Shown here piece after piece: positions 17,145 through 25,011 of a stretch of 64,000 nt of DNA. The notes beneath the pieces are model-generated. The model searched no databases, was not told where the DNA came from, and saw only the letters and a list, made by a program, of their open reading frames with translations. The stretch comes from Methylobacterium radiodurans (GTDB lineage Bacteria > Pseudomonadota > Alphaproteobacteria > Rhizobiales > Beijerinckiaceae). The first letter of the stretch is position 1. Every line of letters starts with the position of its first letter. The stretch spans positions 1,346,001-1,410,000 of the forward strand of contig NZ_CP029551.1 of the NCBI RefSeq assembly GCF_003173735.1, written 5' to 3'. Position numbers and translations under genes: made by a program.

Positions 17145-17375
17145 TCATGCGCTGCCGATCGCCATGTCGGTCGCGAGCACCAGCGCGCCGCCCAGCAGAA
17201 CCTGCTGCGCCGCCCGCCCGAAGGGCGTCGCAAAGGCGGCGGCGAAGATCGGCGCGAGCGTCGAGACCGAACCGTCGATCAGGCCGGCGAGCCCCGGCTG
17301 GAAGTATCGAAGCACGAAGGCGCGCTGCCGCTCCGCCGGATCGTCGAGCGAGGAGTGATTCGCCGGGATCGGCAT
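17145..17375 (-). pseudogene. Remnant of MbfA-like (rubrerythrin-VIT) gene
   Basis: A 76-residue open frame whose centre, QRAFVLRYFQPGLAGLIDG followed by SVSTLAPIFAAAFAT, closely matches the first membrane segment of the VIT1/CCC1 domain as found in MbfA, the membrane-bound ferritin exporter of rhizobia, normally about 325 residues. The rubrerythrin domain that should precede it and the rest of the VIT domain are missing. I see no continuation in other frames. It is best read as a decayed fragment, though a genuine short protein (ending VLATDMAIGSA) cannot be excluded. Confidence 0.55.
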
Positions 17376-17616
17376 GGAAGGCCATTTCAGACAAGGCGTT
17401 CGAGGACGTCGCGGTCAGCCTCGCCGTGCGGTGGTGCGAGGCCCGCGCTTCACAATCCACGGTCGGTTGCTCGGCCGCGCGGCCCAGGGATAGATGATCC
17501 GGCAGGCGGATTGGCCGCCTCCTCAGTTCCGGCACAAAGCTCCGGTGAAAGCCTGCCTCGCCGTCCCGGCATCGACACCCAGCCACCCGTCCGCCCCGGC
17601 GGGTTCAGAAGCGACA

Positions 17617-18390
17617 ATGAGCCTTCTCAAACGCATCAGCCGGCAGCCGGCCGTTCAGACCGCGCTGGGGGCCCTCGCCGCGGCCTATCTGGGATTCGTG
17701 CGGCGCACGAACCGCTTCACGGTCGAGCCTGCGGGCGGCGACGCCTGGATCGACGGGCACCGCCCCTTCATCGCCGGCATGTGGCACGGCCAGCACATCA
17801 TGGTGTCGTTCGCCCGCCGCCCGCAGGACCGGATCGCCACGATCATCTCGCGCAACCCCGACGGCAACATCAACACCATCGCGCTCACCCGGATGGGCGT
17901 GCGGGTGATCCGCGCCTCGGGCGCCCGCGGCCGGGTGGTGCGCGACGCGCGCGCCAAGGGCGGCGCCGAGGGCCTGCGCGCCATGCTGAAGGCGCTGAAA
18001 GCCGGCGAGATCGTCGCCTTCAGCGCCGACGTGCCGAAGGTCTCCCGGCGGGCCGATGCCGGCATCCTCACGCTCGCCCGCTTCTCCGGCCGGCCGATCG
18101 TGCCGGTCGCCGTGGTGACGAGCCGGCATATCCGCTTCAACTCCTGGGACCGGGCCTGCCTCGGCCTGCCCTTCGGCCGCGGTGCCGTGGTGTTCGGCGA
18201 GCCGATCTGGGTGCCGCGCGAGGTCGAGGCGGAGGCGTTCGAGCACCTGCGCCAGCGGCTGGAGGCCGAGATGAACCGGGTGCACGACCGCGCCTACGCC
18301 CTCGTCGGGCGGCCGGACCGGGTGGGCGCGAACTGGCTCGGGGTGTCGGCCGAGCAGGCGGCGCAGAATTCCGCGGGGAGCCCCGCGTGA
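17617..18390 (+). CDS. Lysophospholipid acyltransferase-family protein (DUF374)
   Basis: A 257-residue protein of the DUF374 branch of the LPLAT superfamily. Family markers are FIAGMWHGQHIMVSF (the H-acidic motif variant), TIISRNPDGNINTIAL, GVRVIRASGARG, and FSADVPKVSRRADAGIL. The N-terminus has one hydrophobic segment (TALGALAAAYLGFV), so it likely sits on the inner membrane face. It overlaps waaA by GTGA and leads a three-gene LPS operon, so a role in lipid A or Kdo2-lipid A acylation is inferred. Confidence 0.85.
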   Translation: MSLLKRISRQPAVQTALGALAAAYLGFVRRTNRFTVEPAGGDAWIDGHRPFIAGMWHGQHIMVSFARRPQDRIATIISRNPDGNINTIALTRMGVRVIRASGARGRVVRDARAKGGAEGLRAMLKALKAGEIVAFSADVPKVSRRADAGILTLARFSGRPIVPVAVVTSRHIRFNSWDRACLGLPFGRGAVVFGEPIWVPREVEAEAFEHLRQRLEAEMNRVHDRAYALVGRPDRVGANWLGVSAEQAAQNSAGSPA

Positions 18391-19688
18391 GGGCGCCGCC
18401 GCTCACCCTGCCGCTCCGGGCCTACCGGGTCGGCCTGCGGCTCGGCGAGCCCGCGGTGGCGGGGCTCCTCGCGTGGCGGGCGCATCGCGGCAAGGAGGAT
18501 CGGCGGCGCCTGCCCGAGCGGCGCGGCCTGCCCGGCCGGGCGCGCCCCGTCGGCCCGCTGGCCTGGATGCACGGGGCGAGCGTCGGCGAGGCGCTGTCGC
18601 TCGTCGGCCTCGTGGAGGGGATGATCGCCCGCGGCTTCTCGGTGCTCGTCACCACCGGCACCCGCACGGCCGCCGAGCTGATCGGCACCCGCCTGCCGGC
18701 CGGGGCGGTGCACCAGTACATGCCGCTCGACGCCCCGCGCTGGGTCGGGCGCTTCCTCGACCACTGGCAGCCTGACCTCGCGCTGGTGGCCGAATCCGAG
18801 ATCTGGCCCAACGTCATCGTGGGCCTGCACGAGCGGGGCATCCCGCTGATCCTCGTCAACGGCCGCATGTCGGAGCGCTCGTTCCGCGGCTGGGAGCGCT
18901 CGCCCCGCACCGCGCGCGCGCTCCTCTCCCGCATCGCCGTCTGCCTCGCGCAGACGCGGGACGACGCCGAGCGCTTCGTGCGCCTCGGCGCGCCGCGGGT
19001 GAGCGTGACCGGAAACCTGAAGTTCGACGCCGCGGTGCCGCCGGCCGACCGGCAGCAGCTCGCCTATCTGGGCGAGATGATCGGCGAGCGCCCGGTCTGG
19101 ATCGCGGCGAGCACCCATGCGGGCGAGGACGCGGCCGTCGCCGCGGCGCACGCGCGCCTGGCCGACCGCTTCCCCGACCTCCTCACCATCGTGGCGCCCC
19201 GCCATCCGGGCCGTGGCCAGGCGGTGGCCGAGGCGGCCGCCACTGCCGGCCTGCGCAGCGCCCGCCGCTCGGCCGGGGGGCGGCCGCATCCGGGCGTGGC
19301 GTACTATGTCGCCGACACGGTGGGCGAGCTCGGCCTGTTCTACCGCCTGTGCCCGGTGGCCTTCCTCGGCGGCTCGCTGGTCGGCCGCGGCGGCCAGAAC
19401 CCGATCGAGCCGGTGCGCCTCGACGCGGCGGTGCTGCACGGGCCGCACACGCAGAACTTCGCCGAGATCTACGGCGCTCTCGACGCGGCCGGCGGCGCGC
19501 TCGCCGTGGCCGACGCGGACGCGCTCGCCCAAGGAGTCGGCGACCTGCTCGCCGATGCGGGGCGGCGCGCGGCCGTGGCCGAGGCCGGGCAGCGGGCGCT
19601 CCGGCCCTTCGAGGGGGCGGTGACCCGGACGCTGGCGGTGCTGGAGCCCTTCCTCGCGCAGATGAAGCTCGCCGCCCTCCAGGCCTGA
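18387..19688 (+). CDS. waaA: 3-deoxy-D-manno-octulosonic acid transferase
   Basis: A 433-residue GT30 glycosyltransferase that adds Kdo from CMP-Kdo to lipid IVA at the inner membrane. Signatures are WMHGASVGEALSLVGLVEGM (the N-domain glycine/acidic loop), TTGTRTAAELI, ESEIWPNVIVGLHERGIPLIL, RMSERSFRGW, and the CMP-binding end CPVAFLGGSLVGRGGQNPIEP. It begins with GTG at 18387, overlapping the preceding stop by four bases (GTGA), and ends one base into lpxK (TGATG). Length is normal. Confidence 0.95.
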   Translation: MRAPPLTLPLRAYRVGLRLGEPAVAGLLAWRAHRGKEDRRRLPERRGLPGRARPVGPLAWMHGASVGEALSLVGLVEGMIARGFSVLVTTGTRTAAELIGTRLPAGAVHQYMPLDAPRWVGRFLDHWQPDLALVAESEIWPNVIVGLHERGIPLILVNGRMSERSFRGWERSPRTARALLSRIAVCLAQTRDDAERFVRLGAPRVSVTGNLKFDAAVPPADRQQLAYLGEMIGERPVWIAASTHAGEDAAVAAAHARLADRFPDLLTIVAPRHPGRGQAVAEAAATAGLRSARRSAGGRPHPGVAYYVADTVGELGLFYRLCPVAFLGGSLVGRGGQNPIEPVRLDAAVLHGPHTQNFAEIYGALDAAGGALAVADADALAQGVGDLLADAGRRAAVAEAGQRALRPFEGAVTRTLAVLEPFLAQMKLAALQA

Positions 19689-20668
19689 TGCGTCCGCCCG
19701 GCTTCTGGGACGGGAGCCCGCACCACCCGGCCGCCCTGGCGCTCCGGCCGCTCGGCGCGCTCTACGGCCGGCTCACCGCGGCGCGGATGGCGCGCCCCGG
19801 CGCCCGCGGACCCTGCCCGGTCCTCTGTCTCGGCAACTTCACCCTGGGGGGCGCGGGCAAGACCCCGGCGGCGCTGGCGCTCGCCGACATCCTGCGCGAT
19901 CTCGGCGCCCGGCCCGCCTTCCTGAGCCGTGGCTACGGCGGGCGCCTGCCCGGCCCCGTCGCGGTCGATCCCGCGCGCCACGGGGCCGCGGATGTCGGCG
20001 ACGAGCCGCTCCTCCTCGCGGCCCGTGCGCCCGCGATCGTGGCGCGCGATCGGGTGGCGGGCGCCGCCCTCTGCGCGGAGGCCGGCGCCGACATGATCGT
20101 GATGGATGACGGGCTGCAGAACCCGTCGCTTGCCAAGGATCTCGCCCTCGCGGTGGTCGATGCGGGGGCCGGCATCGGCAACGGGCTGCCCTTCCCGGCG
20201 GGGCCGCTCCGGGCGCCGCTGGCGCGCCAGTGGCCGCATGTCGGCGGGGTCATCCTGATCGGGGAGGGGGCCCCCGGCGAGGCCGTGGCGGAGGCCGCCC
20301 TGCGGCGTGGGCTGCCGGTGCACCGGGCCCGGCTCGCCGCCGAGCCCGGCGCGCTCGCCGGCCGGCGCGTGCTGGCCTTCGCAGGCATCGGGCGTCCGCA
20401 GAAATTCTTCGCCACCGTGCGGGAGAGCGGGGCGGAGCTGGCCGGCACCCGTGCCTTTCCCGATCATCACCCCTACGGCGCGGGCGACCTCGCCGCCCTC
20501 GCGGCGGAGGCGGCGCGCCTCGGCGCCGATCTCGTCACCACCGAGAAGGACGCGGTTCGCCTGCCGGCGGCCTTCGCGGGCCGCGTCCGCGTGCTGCCCG
20601 CGCGACTCCGCTTCCATGACGAGGCGGCGCTGCGGGCGCATGTGCGGGGCGTGTGCCCGCCTGTGTGA
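19688..20668 (+). CDS. lpxK: Tetraacyldisaccharide 4'-kinase
   Basis: A 326-residue kinase that phosphorylates the lipid A disaccharide at the inner membrane. It has the N-terminal PPGFWD motif, the P-loop LGNFTLGGAGKTPA, FLSRGYGGRLPG, GDEPLLLA, MIVMDDGLQNPSL, and the C-terminal FPDHHPYGAGDL with TTEKDAVRLP. Length fits. ATG at 19688 shares one base with the waaA stop (TGATG), implying coupling. It is the last gene before the AT-richer island. Confidence 0.95.
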   Translation: MRPPGFWDGSPHHPAALALRPLGALYGRLTAARMARPGARGPCPVLCLGNFTLGGAGKTPAALALADILRDLGARPAFLSRGYGGRLPGPVAVDPARHGAADVGDEPLLLAARAPAIVARDRVAGAALCAEAGADMIVMDDGLQNPSLAKDLALAVVDAGAGIGNGLPFPAGPLRAPLARQWPHVGGVILIGEGAPGEAVAEAALRRGLPVHRARLAAEPGALAGRRVLAFAGIGRPQKFFATVRESGAELAGTRAFPDHHPYGAGDLAALAAEAARLGADLVTTEKDAVRLPAAFAGRVRVLPARLRFHDEAALRAHVRGVCPPV

Positions 20669-21040
20669 CGGTGGTTGCGGACGCCGTGGGATGCGTTCCG
20701 ATCGCGCCTCGCCTCAGTGCGTCGCACGACCTCTCATCGCGCGGCCGACCGGGGACCCGATCCGGATGGGAAGCGGACACGGAAAGACGCAATTGATCGC
20801 GCGTGGCGATCTTGCGGAATCATGGGTCGCATGTCCATGTGATCAAGGGATATTGATTTTTCGCGCAAAGCCCGTGTCTGGTGCGGCAAGCATTTCAGAT
20901 TTTCGAGATGGAGAGGCGCAGCATAGACGGGGCGTGGCTCTGTCGTACCGATAGAATCGAGGATTTGGTCTGAGATAGAGGCAAGTTTTTGCTATTTAGA
21001 TGGATCATTGTTGATCGTCCTTTGTCGAGAGGTTGTATCG
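20669..21040. other. Intergenic DNA at the left edge of an AT-rich island
   Basis: About 370 bases without a supportable gene. The first 100 are ordinary GC-rich DNA after lpxK; from about 20790 the composition turns visibly AT-richer (runs such as GATATTGATTTTTCGC near 20848 and AAGTTTTTGC near 20981). No terminal inverted repeats, transposase fragment or tRNA was seen at the boundary. It likely carries the promoter for the gene at 21041. Confidence 0.5.
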
Positions 21041-21394
21041 GTGGCAATCAAGGACAACGTCACTTCGATCAGTGCCGCCATGCTCGCAAGTGGGGCGCTC
21101 CTCAATTTTGCGTCGATATATTTTATCGGTGATAAGGATTTAAGCGAAGGAAATCATCGCCTGTGGATCGCAAAGTATATCGTCCTGGCTCTTGCGCAAG
21201 GATTGGTGACGGCAGGATTTGTTTATCTGCTTTCAAAGCCATTCGAGAATCGGCTGGCAAAAATCTCGCTTGAGCAATCCCTCAACCAATTCATCGGTGA
21301 GGCTCTCGTCCCCATCCGGTCTGAGGTATTCAAGGATGCCTATTACGAATATCGGTGCAGCATATATATCAGGTCGTACGATTTCGCTGACTAG
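21041..21394 (+). CDS. Two-helix membrane protein of unknown function, possibly truncated
   Basis: A 117-residue protein with codon use unlike its neighbours (many A/T-ending codons). Two membrane segments are clear: SISAAMLASGALLNFASIY (about 8-27) and YIVLALAQGLVTAGFVYLL (about 46-65). A helical and possibly beta-rich tail follows: QSLNQFIGEALVPIRSEVF, then a YYEYRCSIYIRSY stretch that is cut by TAG. The GTG start at 21041 has GAGAGG eight bases upstream. The abrupt end and the start-less frame just downstream suggest it once continued into 21451-22023. I do not recognise the family. Confidence 0.6.
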   Translation: MAIKDNVTSISAAMLASGALLNFASIYFIGDKDLSEGNHRLWIAKYIVLALAQGLVTAGFVYLLSKPFENRLAKISLEQSLNQFIGEALVPIRSEVFKDAYYEYRCSIYIRSYDFAD

Positions 21395-21450
21395 GATGGC
21401 GGAGGAATGGCTTTCCGTAGCATAATCGTGTCAGATTCGGCCTGGATCAG

Positions 21451-22023
21451 GTGCCGAGCAAATGCATCGTCGTGTGCGTCACGGATGACCAGCTTCTGAC
21501 TGTCTACGCGAATCGACCGGAGTGCTTTGTTCGGCATCATATCGAACCAAGCCTGTTCGAGAAGTTCGATAACACGTTCGAAGTCTCCGAAATGGCCGTC
21601 GGGGGCCGGCCGCTTCCGTTGCCGAGACCCAAGCGCGTCGAGCATGAGAACGGACTGGCTGCCTATGAGTACGAGTTCGACTTGGCGGCCTTCACCGAGG
21701 AGCGGATCCGGAAGACCTACATCGATATTTCCTTCAACTTCCTGCGCGTAACCGCCGACGGCCAGACGATCAACGCGGTTCAAACAGTATATAGGAACTG
21801 TACGAGTGCAGAGTATGAATTTTATGTCGATCCGCAAATAGAACCGAAGCGTGTCACCTCTTACTCGGCCGGAATACTGCCGTTCGAGAGCAATGTCTTT
21901 CCCCGGCAGGGTCCTTTGCATCCCTCCAGCGAGATGTCTTTGATCGCGGGTGCGATCAGGGTCTCGTGCCCATTCGCCATTCAGAGAAAGAGCACCATCG
22001 TATTCTCCGTGGATCTGTGCTGA
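21451..22023 (+). pseudogene. Beta-rich unknown domain, candidate displaced second half of the 21041 gene
   Basis: A 190-residue frame, from GTG at 21451, of plausible protein: CIVVCVTDDQLLTVYANRP, later TYIDISFNFLRVTADGQ and YEFYVDPQIEPKRV, ending TIVFSVDLC; it is rich in beta-type segments. No Shine-Dalgarno precedes the GTG, and no in-frame ATG occurs before mid-protein. Between this and the upstream membrane protein, two single-base shifts (near 21392 and 21423) would join all three frames into one protein of about 325 residues. So it may be a broken gene; alternatively it is a separate protein read from GTG. Function unknown. Confidence 0.5.
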
Positions 22024-22069
22024 GGCGGAAATCCCAAAATGTCAGATGACATGAGAAGGGAGTATTGCG

Positions 22070-22684
22070 ATGTCACAGATGTTCTGGTGTCCGGCTGCCC
22101 CTGTATTGACGGATGAGGTTCGGCACATCTTCTCGGATCTTCCGCCGGATGAGCGATTTTACTCCGAGATGAGAAAGGGGACGCGCTTCAAGGCAATCCT
22201 TGGATTCGCATTCGAGGCTGGGGCCTGGAGATACGAGCCCGACCTGACAAGCGTATTCTCGCGAAATCCCGGCGAGAGTCTCGATCCTCGATTTCAGGAC
22301 GTGCTCCTGTCCGCCGCCCGATCCGTGACCGACGTCCTCGAGATGGTGCTGCCATTTCAGATTCGAGATTATCGGATCGGAATGAATTTCATCAGAGTCA
22401 CATGCAGTTGTGACACGATCGGTGATAACTCGCCTCCTTTTCACAGAGATGGATTCAAAAGATCGTTGCACATCTGCGTGGAAAGGAAAAACATATCGGG
22501 CGGTATCTCGATCGTTTCATCGGATCCTCGGGGGGAGGAGGTCCTGTACGAAGATATCATCCTGCCGGGGGAGCTGATATGTTTTGATGACGAATCGCTC
22601 TATCACATGGCGACCGGCATCATCGCGAACTATCCCGATCAGCCAGCCTACCGCGATATGATCGTCGTCGACATGATCGACTGA
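22070..22684 (+). CDS. 2-oxoglutarate/Fe(II) dioxygenase-family protein (PF10014-like)
   Basis: A 204-residue protein with the pattern of the family that includes BsmA and the Bacillus isoleucine 4-hydroxylase. The iron ligands read as His125-x-Asp127 in PPFHRDGFKRS and His179 in ESLYHMATGI; Arg195 in AYRDMIVVDM should bind 2-oxoglutarate. Family-like NISGGISIVSSDP and a GELICFDDE turn lie between them. GAAGGGAG lies seven bases before ATG 22070. Codon use is AT-richer than the genome. Members hydroxylate free amino acids or derivatives; the substrate here is unknown. Confidence 0.78.
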   Translation: MSQMFWCPAAPVLTDEVRHIFSDLPPDERFYSEMRKGTRFKAILGFAFEAGAWRYEPDLTSVFSRNPGESLDPRFQDVLLSAARSVTDVLEMVLPFQIRDYRIGMNFIRVTCSCDTIGDNSPPFHRDGFKRSLHICVERKNISGGISIVSSDPRGEEVLYEDIILPGELICFDDESLYHMATGIIANYPDQPAYRDMIVVDMID

Positions 22685-22812
22685 GGTGAGGCGTCCGTCG
22701 CGAGGCGCCGAGGGGAGGATTGCGGAGCAGGTCTTCCGGCCCGAAGTCTCAGCCCGAAGTCGCGCCGGTAGGGACGTCGCGCCGGCCCGAGCTTCGTGAC
22801 GGTGTCGATGTC

Positions 22813-23763
22813 TCAGAACTTGTCCGGCAGGCCCTTCACGACGTCGCCCAGGGCCTCGACGCTCGCGCCGATCTTGCGGCCCGTGGCGGCGAGCGTCGGC
22901 ACCTTGATGCCGAACACCTCCGTCTCTTCGGGCTCGGCCGGGGCCGCTGGCTCGGCCGACGCGACCGCGGTCTGCGCGGGCTTGCGCGCGGTGACCGCCT
23001 TCTCGGGCTTCTTCCGCGCGGGCTCGGCCGCCTCCGCCTTCGCCTCCTCGCGCTTCGCCGGGTCCTTGCGGCTCTCCGCGGGGGCCGGGCGCGCCGCGGG
23101 CTTCTCGGCCGCGGCCTTGTCCGGAGCGGGCGGCAGGGCCGCGAAACTGGTGCTGGCGGTGCGAGCGCGCACGGTCTCGGCCGGGCGCGCGGCGACGGTC
23201 GGCGCGGTGCGGCTCGGCGGCGGCAGGACGCCGGCCTGACGGGCGGAGGCGATCACCGGCGCGTTCTCGATCGTGGGCGCGGGCTTGGCAGGCGCAGCCG
23301 CGAGCTTTGGTGCGACCGCAACCTTGGGCGGAATTTCCACCGTGGGCGCCGCCACCGGAGCGTTCGGCGCGGTAGCCGGCGCCGGCTCGGGCGAAGCCGC
23401 CGCGCTGGCCGGGGCGGGCGCCGCCTCGGGTGCCGCCTCGGGTGCCGCATAGGCCGTGGGCAGCGCGATCTGCCGGGGCGCGTCCGCGGCGGGCAGGCTG
23501 CCGGTGGCGAGTGCCGGCAGCCCGTCCTTCATCAGGTCCGGCCAGTCGGCGGCGCTCTGCCGGGCGGCTGCCGGGGGCACCGGGGCGCTCCGCGAGCCGG
23601 TCAGGTCGGACATGAAGGCGGAGGCCGCCGCGAAGGCGCCGACGCCCGCCACACCGAGGGTGACGGCCAGGGCGACGCGCCCGAGACGGCGAGCGGGCGG
23701 CGTGCCCGGCGCGGCCGCGCGGGGCTGGCGGGTTTCGGTGGGGTCGAGAGCGAGTTCGTTCAT
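22813..23763 (-). CDS. Ala/Pro-rich single-pass membrane protein
   Basis: A 316-residue low-complexity protein. Residues 1-28 are a cytoplasmic head, 29-50 a membrane helix (VALAVTLGVAGVGAFAAAS), and the rest a periplasmic Ala/Pro/Glu/Lys-rich linker with alternating PA, EAAP and KPA repeats. A short conserved-looking end, EVFGIKVPTLAATGRKIG then VEALGDVVKGLPDKF, may be the functional module. No enzyme motif is visible. The design resembles periplasm-spanning anchors such as TonB-like proteins, but the TonB C-terminal domain is absent. GC-rich codon use marks the return to core genome. Confidence 0.7.
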   Translation of the reverse strand: MNELALDPTETRQPRAAAPGTPPARRLGRVALAVTLGVAGVGAFAAASAFMSDLTGSRSAPVPPAAARQSAADWPDLMKDGLPALATGSLPAADAPRQIALPTAYAAPEAAPEAAPAPASAAASPEPAPATAPNAPVAAPTVEIPPKVAVAPKLAAAPAKPAPTIENAPVIASARQAGVLPPPSRTAPTVAARPAETVRARTASTSFAALPPAPDKAAAEKPAARPAPAESRKDPAKREEAKAEAAEPARKKPEKAVTARKPAQTAVASAEPAAPAEPEETEVFGIKVPTLAATGRKIGASVEALGDVVKGLPDKF

Positions 23764-23952
23764 GGACGGGGTCTCTGGGCGCGACGCGGATCCGAACGGC
23801 CGCTCCCCCGAACCCGGCCGTCCGCCTCAGGTGTTCCCGAAGGCGATCTCCGGCGAACACTCAGGGCCGACAATACGGCGCAAAGATGTCGGCCGCCGAG
23901 CCGTGCACGGAATCCGCTCGGGAACAGGTAACCCTGTGTACGGGAAGCGCGA

Positions 23953-24909
23953 TTAACATTCGGTGACTTCGCCGCGGGTCCCGCGCGGCTCCGGATACGC
24001 GCCCGCCTCGATCTGTGCGGCCGCCACCCGGGCGACGGCCCGGGTGCGGCGGTCCGGCGCGAGGCCGGGGTCTGGCCCGAGCCCCAGACGGTGCCGCTTC
24101 AGGGCGACCAGCGCCGGATCGCCCCAGCGCTCCAGCAGGGTCTGGAAGGCGTCGTGGTGCGCCCGACGGAACGGGCAGGGCGCGCCGGCACCGTCCCGCA
24201 GGGGGTGCGGCGGCTGGATGTGGGCGCAGGGCACGAGGCCGGGCGGGATCGGCGCCGTCGCGACGTGCGTCCGCCCGAGCCGCAGGACCTGGGCGACCGC
24301 GTGGGCGCGCGGTCCCGGTGGCGGCCCATCGCTCCGCAGCACCTCGACGCGCCCCAGCGGCCCGGCGAAGACCAGAGCGGGGTGCCCCGCGCGGCCGGAC
24401 GCCGCCACGAACGCGTCCGGGTCGGGCAGCGGCGCGCCGCCGAGCGCCGCCAGGCGGGCGCGCCCCTCCGCGTCGCCGGCCCGGGCCAGCAGCGCGACGG
24501 GGCCGAGACCGAGGCCGAGATCGAACAGGGGCTCGTCCCGCGCGTCCGGATCGAGCGCCTCGCGGTCGAGGCCGAGCGCGGTGACGGCGCCCCGGCGCGG
24601 GTGGGGCAGGGCGGTCTCCGGCAGGCAGAGCGCCACCGCGTGGCTCCAGCCGCCCGGCAGGGCCGTCTCGTAGGCGACCGGCACGAGATCCGGGTGCGGC
24701 ACGAGCGCGATCCCGCCCCGGGCGGTGCACAGGCCGAGCCGGCCGTCCGCGAGCGGCCGGGCGGGCTCGTCGGGGCCACGCCGGAACTCGGCGGCGGCCC
24801 CGAAGGTGCCGAGGCTCCACGCGGTCCCGGGCTCTGCGAGCTGGGCGAGGATCAGGTCGCGCAGCGCGGTGTCGGTCGGCGGGTGCCGCATCGTCGGCGG
24901 ATACCGCAT
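23953..24909 (-). CDS. Conserved-looking hypothetical protein
   Basis: A 318-residue soluble protein with GC-rich, genome-typical codon use and no signal peptide. Ordered features include LAEPGTAWSLGTFGAAAEF near the N-terminus, ALPGGWSHAVALCLPE, a Gly-rich DLGLGLGPVALLAR, and a late PLRDGAGAPCPFRRAHHDAFQTLLERWGDP segment with Cys and His pairs. I do not recognise the family. ATG at 24909 is used; ATG at 24891 is possible. It is divergent from the histidine kinase gene. Confidence 0.7.
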   Translation of the reverse strand: MRYPPTMRHPPTDTALRDLILAQLAEPGTAWSLGTFGAAAEFRRGPDEPARPLADGRLGLCTARGGIALVPHPDLVPVAYETALPGGWSHAVALCLPETALPHPRRGAVTALGLDREALDPDARDEPLFDLGLGLGPVALLARAGDAEGRARLAALGGAPLPDPDAFVAASGRAGHPALVFAGPLGRVEVLRSDGPPPGPRAHAVAQVLRLGRTHVATAPIPPGLVPCAHIQPPHPLRDGAGAPCPFRRAHHDAFQTLLERWGDPALVALKRHRLGLGPDPGLAPDRRTRAVARVAAAQIEAGAYPEPRGTRGEVTEC

Positions 24910-25011
24910 CACGGGATTCTCATGCCCCGGTCGCTACGCCGCGGTGGGCGCGCGTTCAACCGCGCCCGCGCCGGATGGACAAGGCCGCGCGCCTGGATCA
25001 AGGCTCGCCGG

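Noticed and set aside
16213..17358. Plus-strand frames opposite the phosphoesterase
   Set aside because: Arg/Ala-rich shadows with no start signal or family pattern.
20780..22690. Calling the island a CBASS-, Pycsar- or other named defence system
   Set aside because: No nucleotide cyclase, nuclease, protease or ATPase is present; two-helix proteins alone are not evidence.
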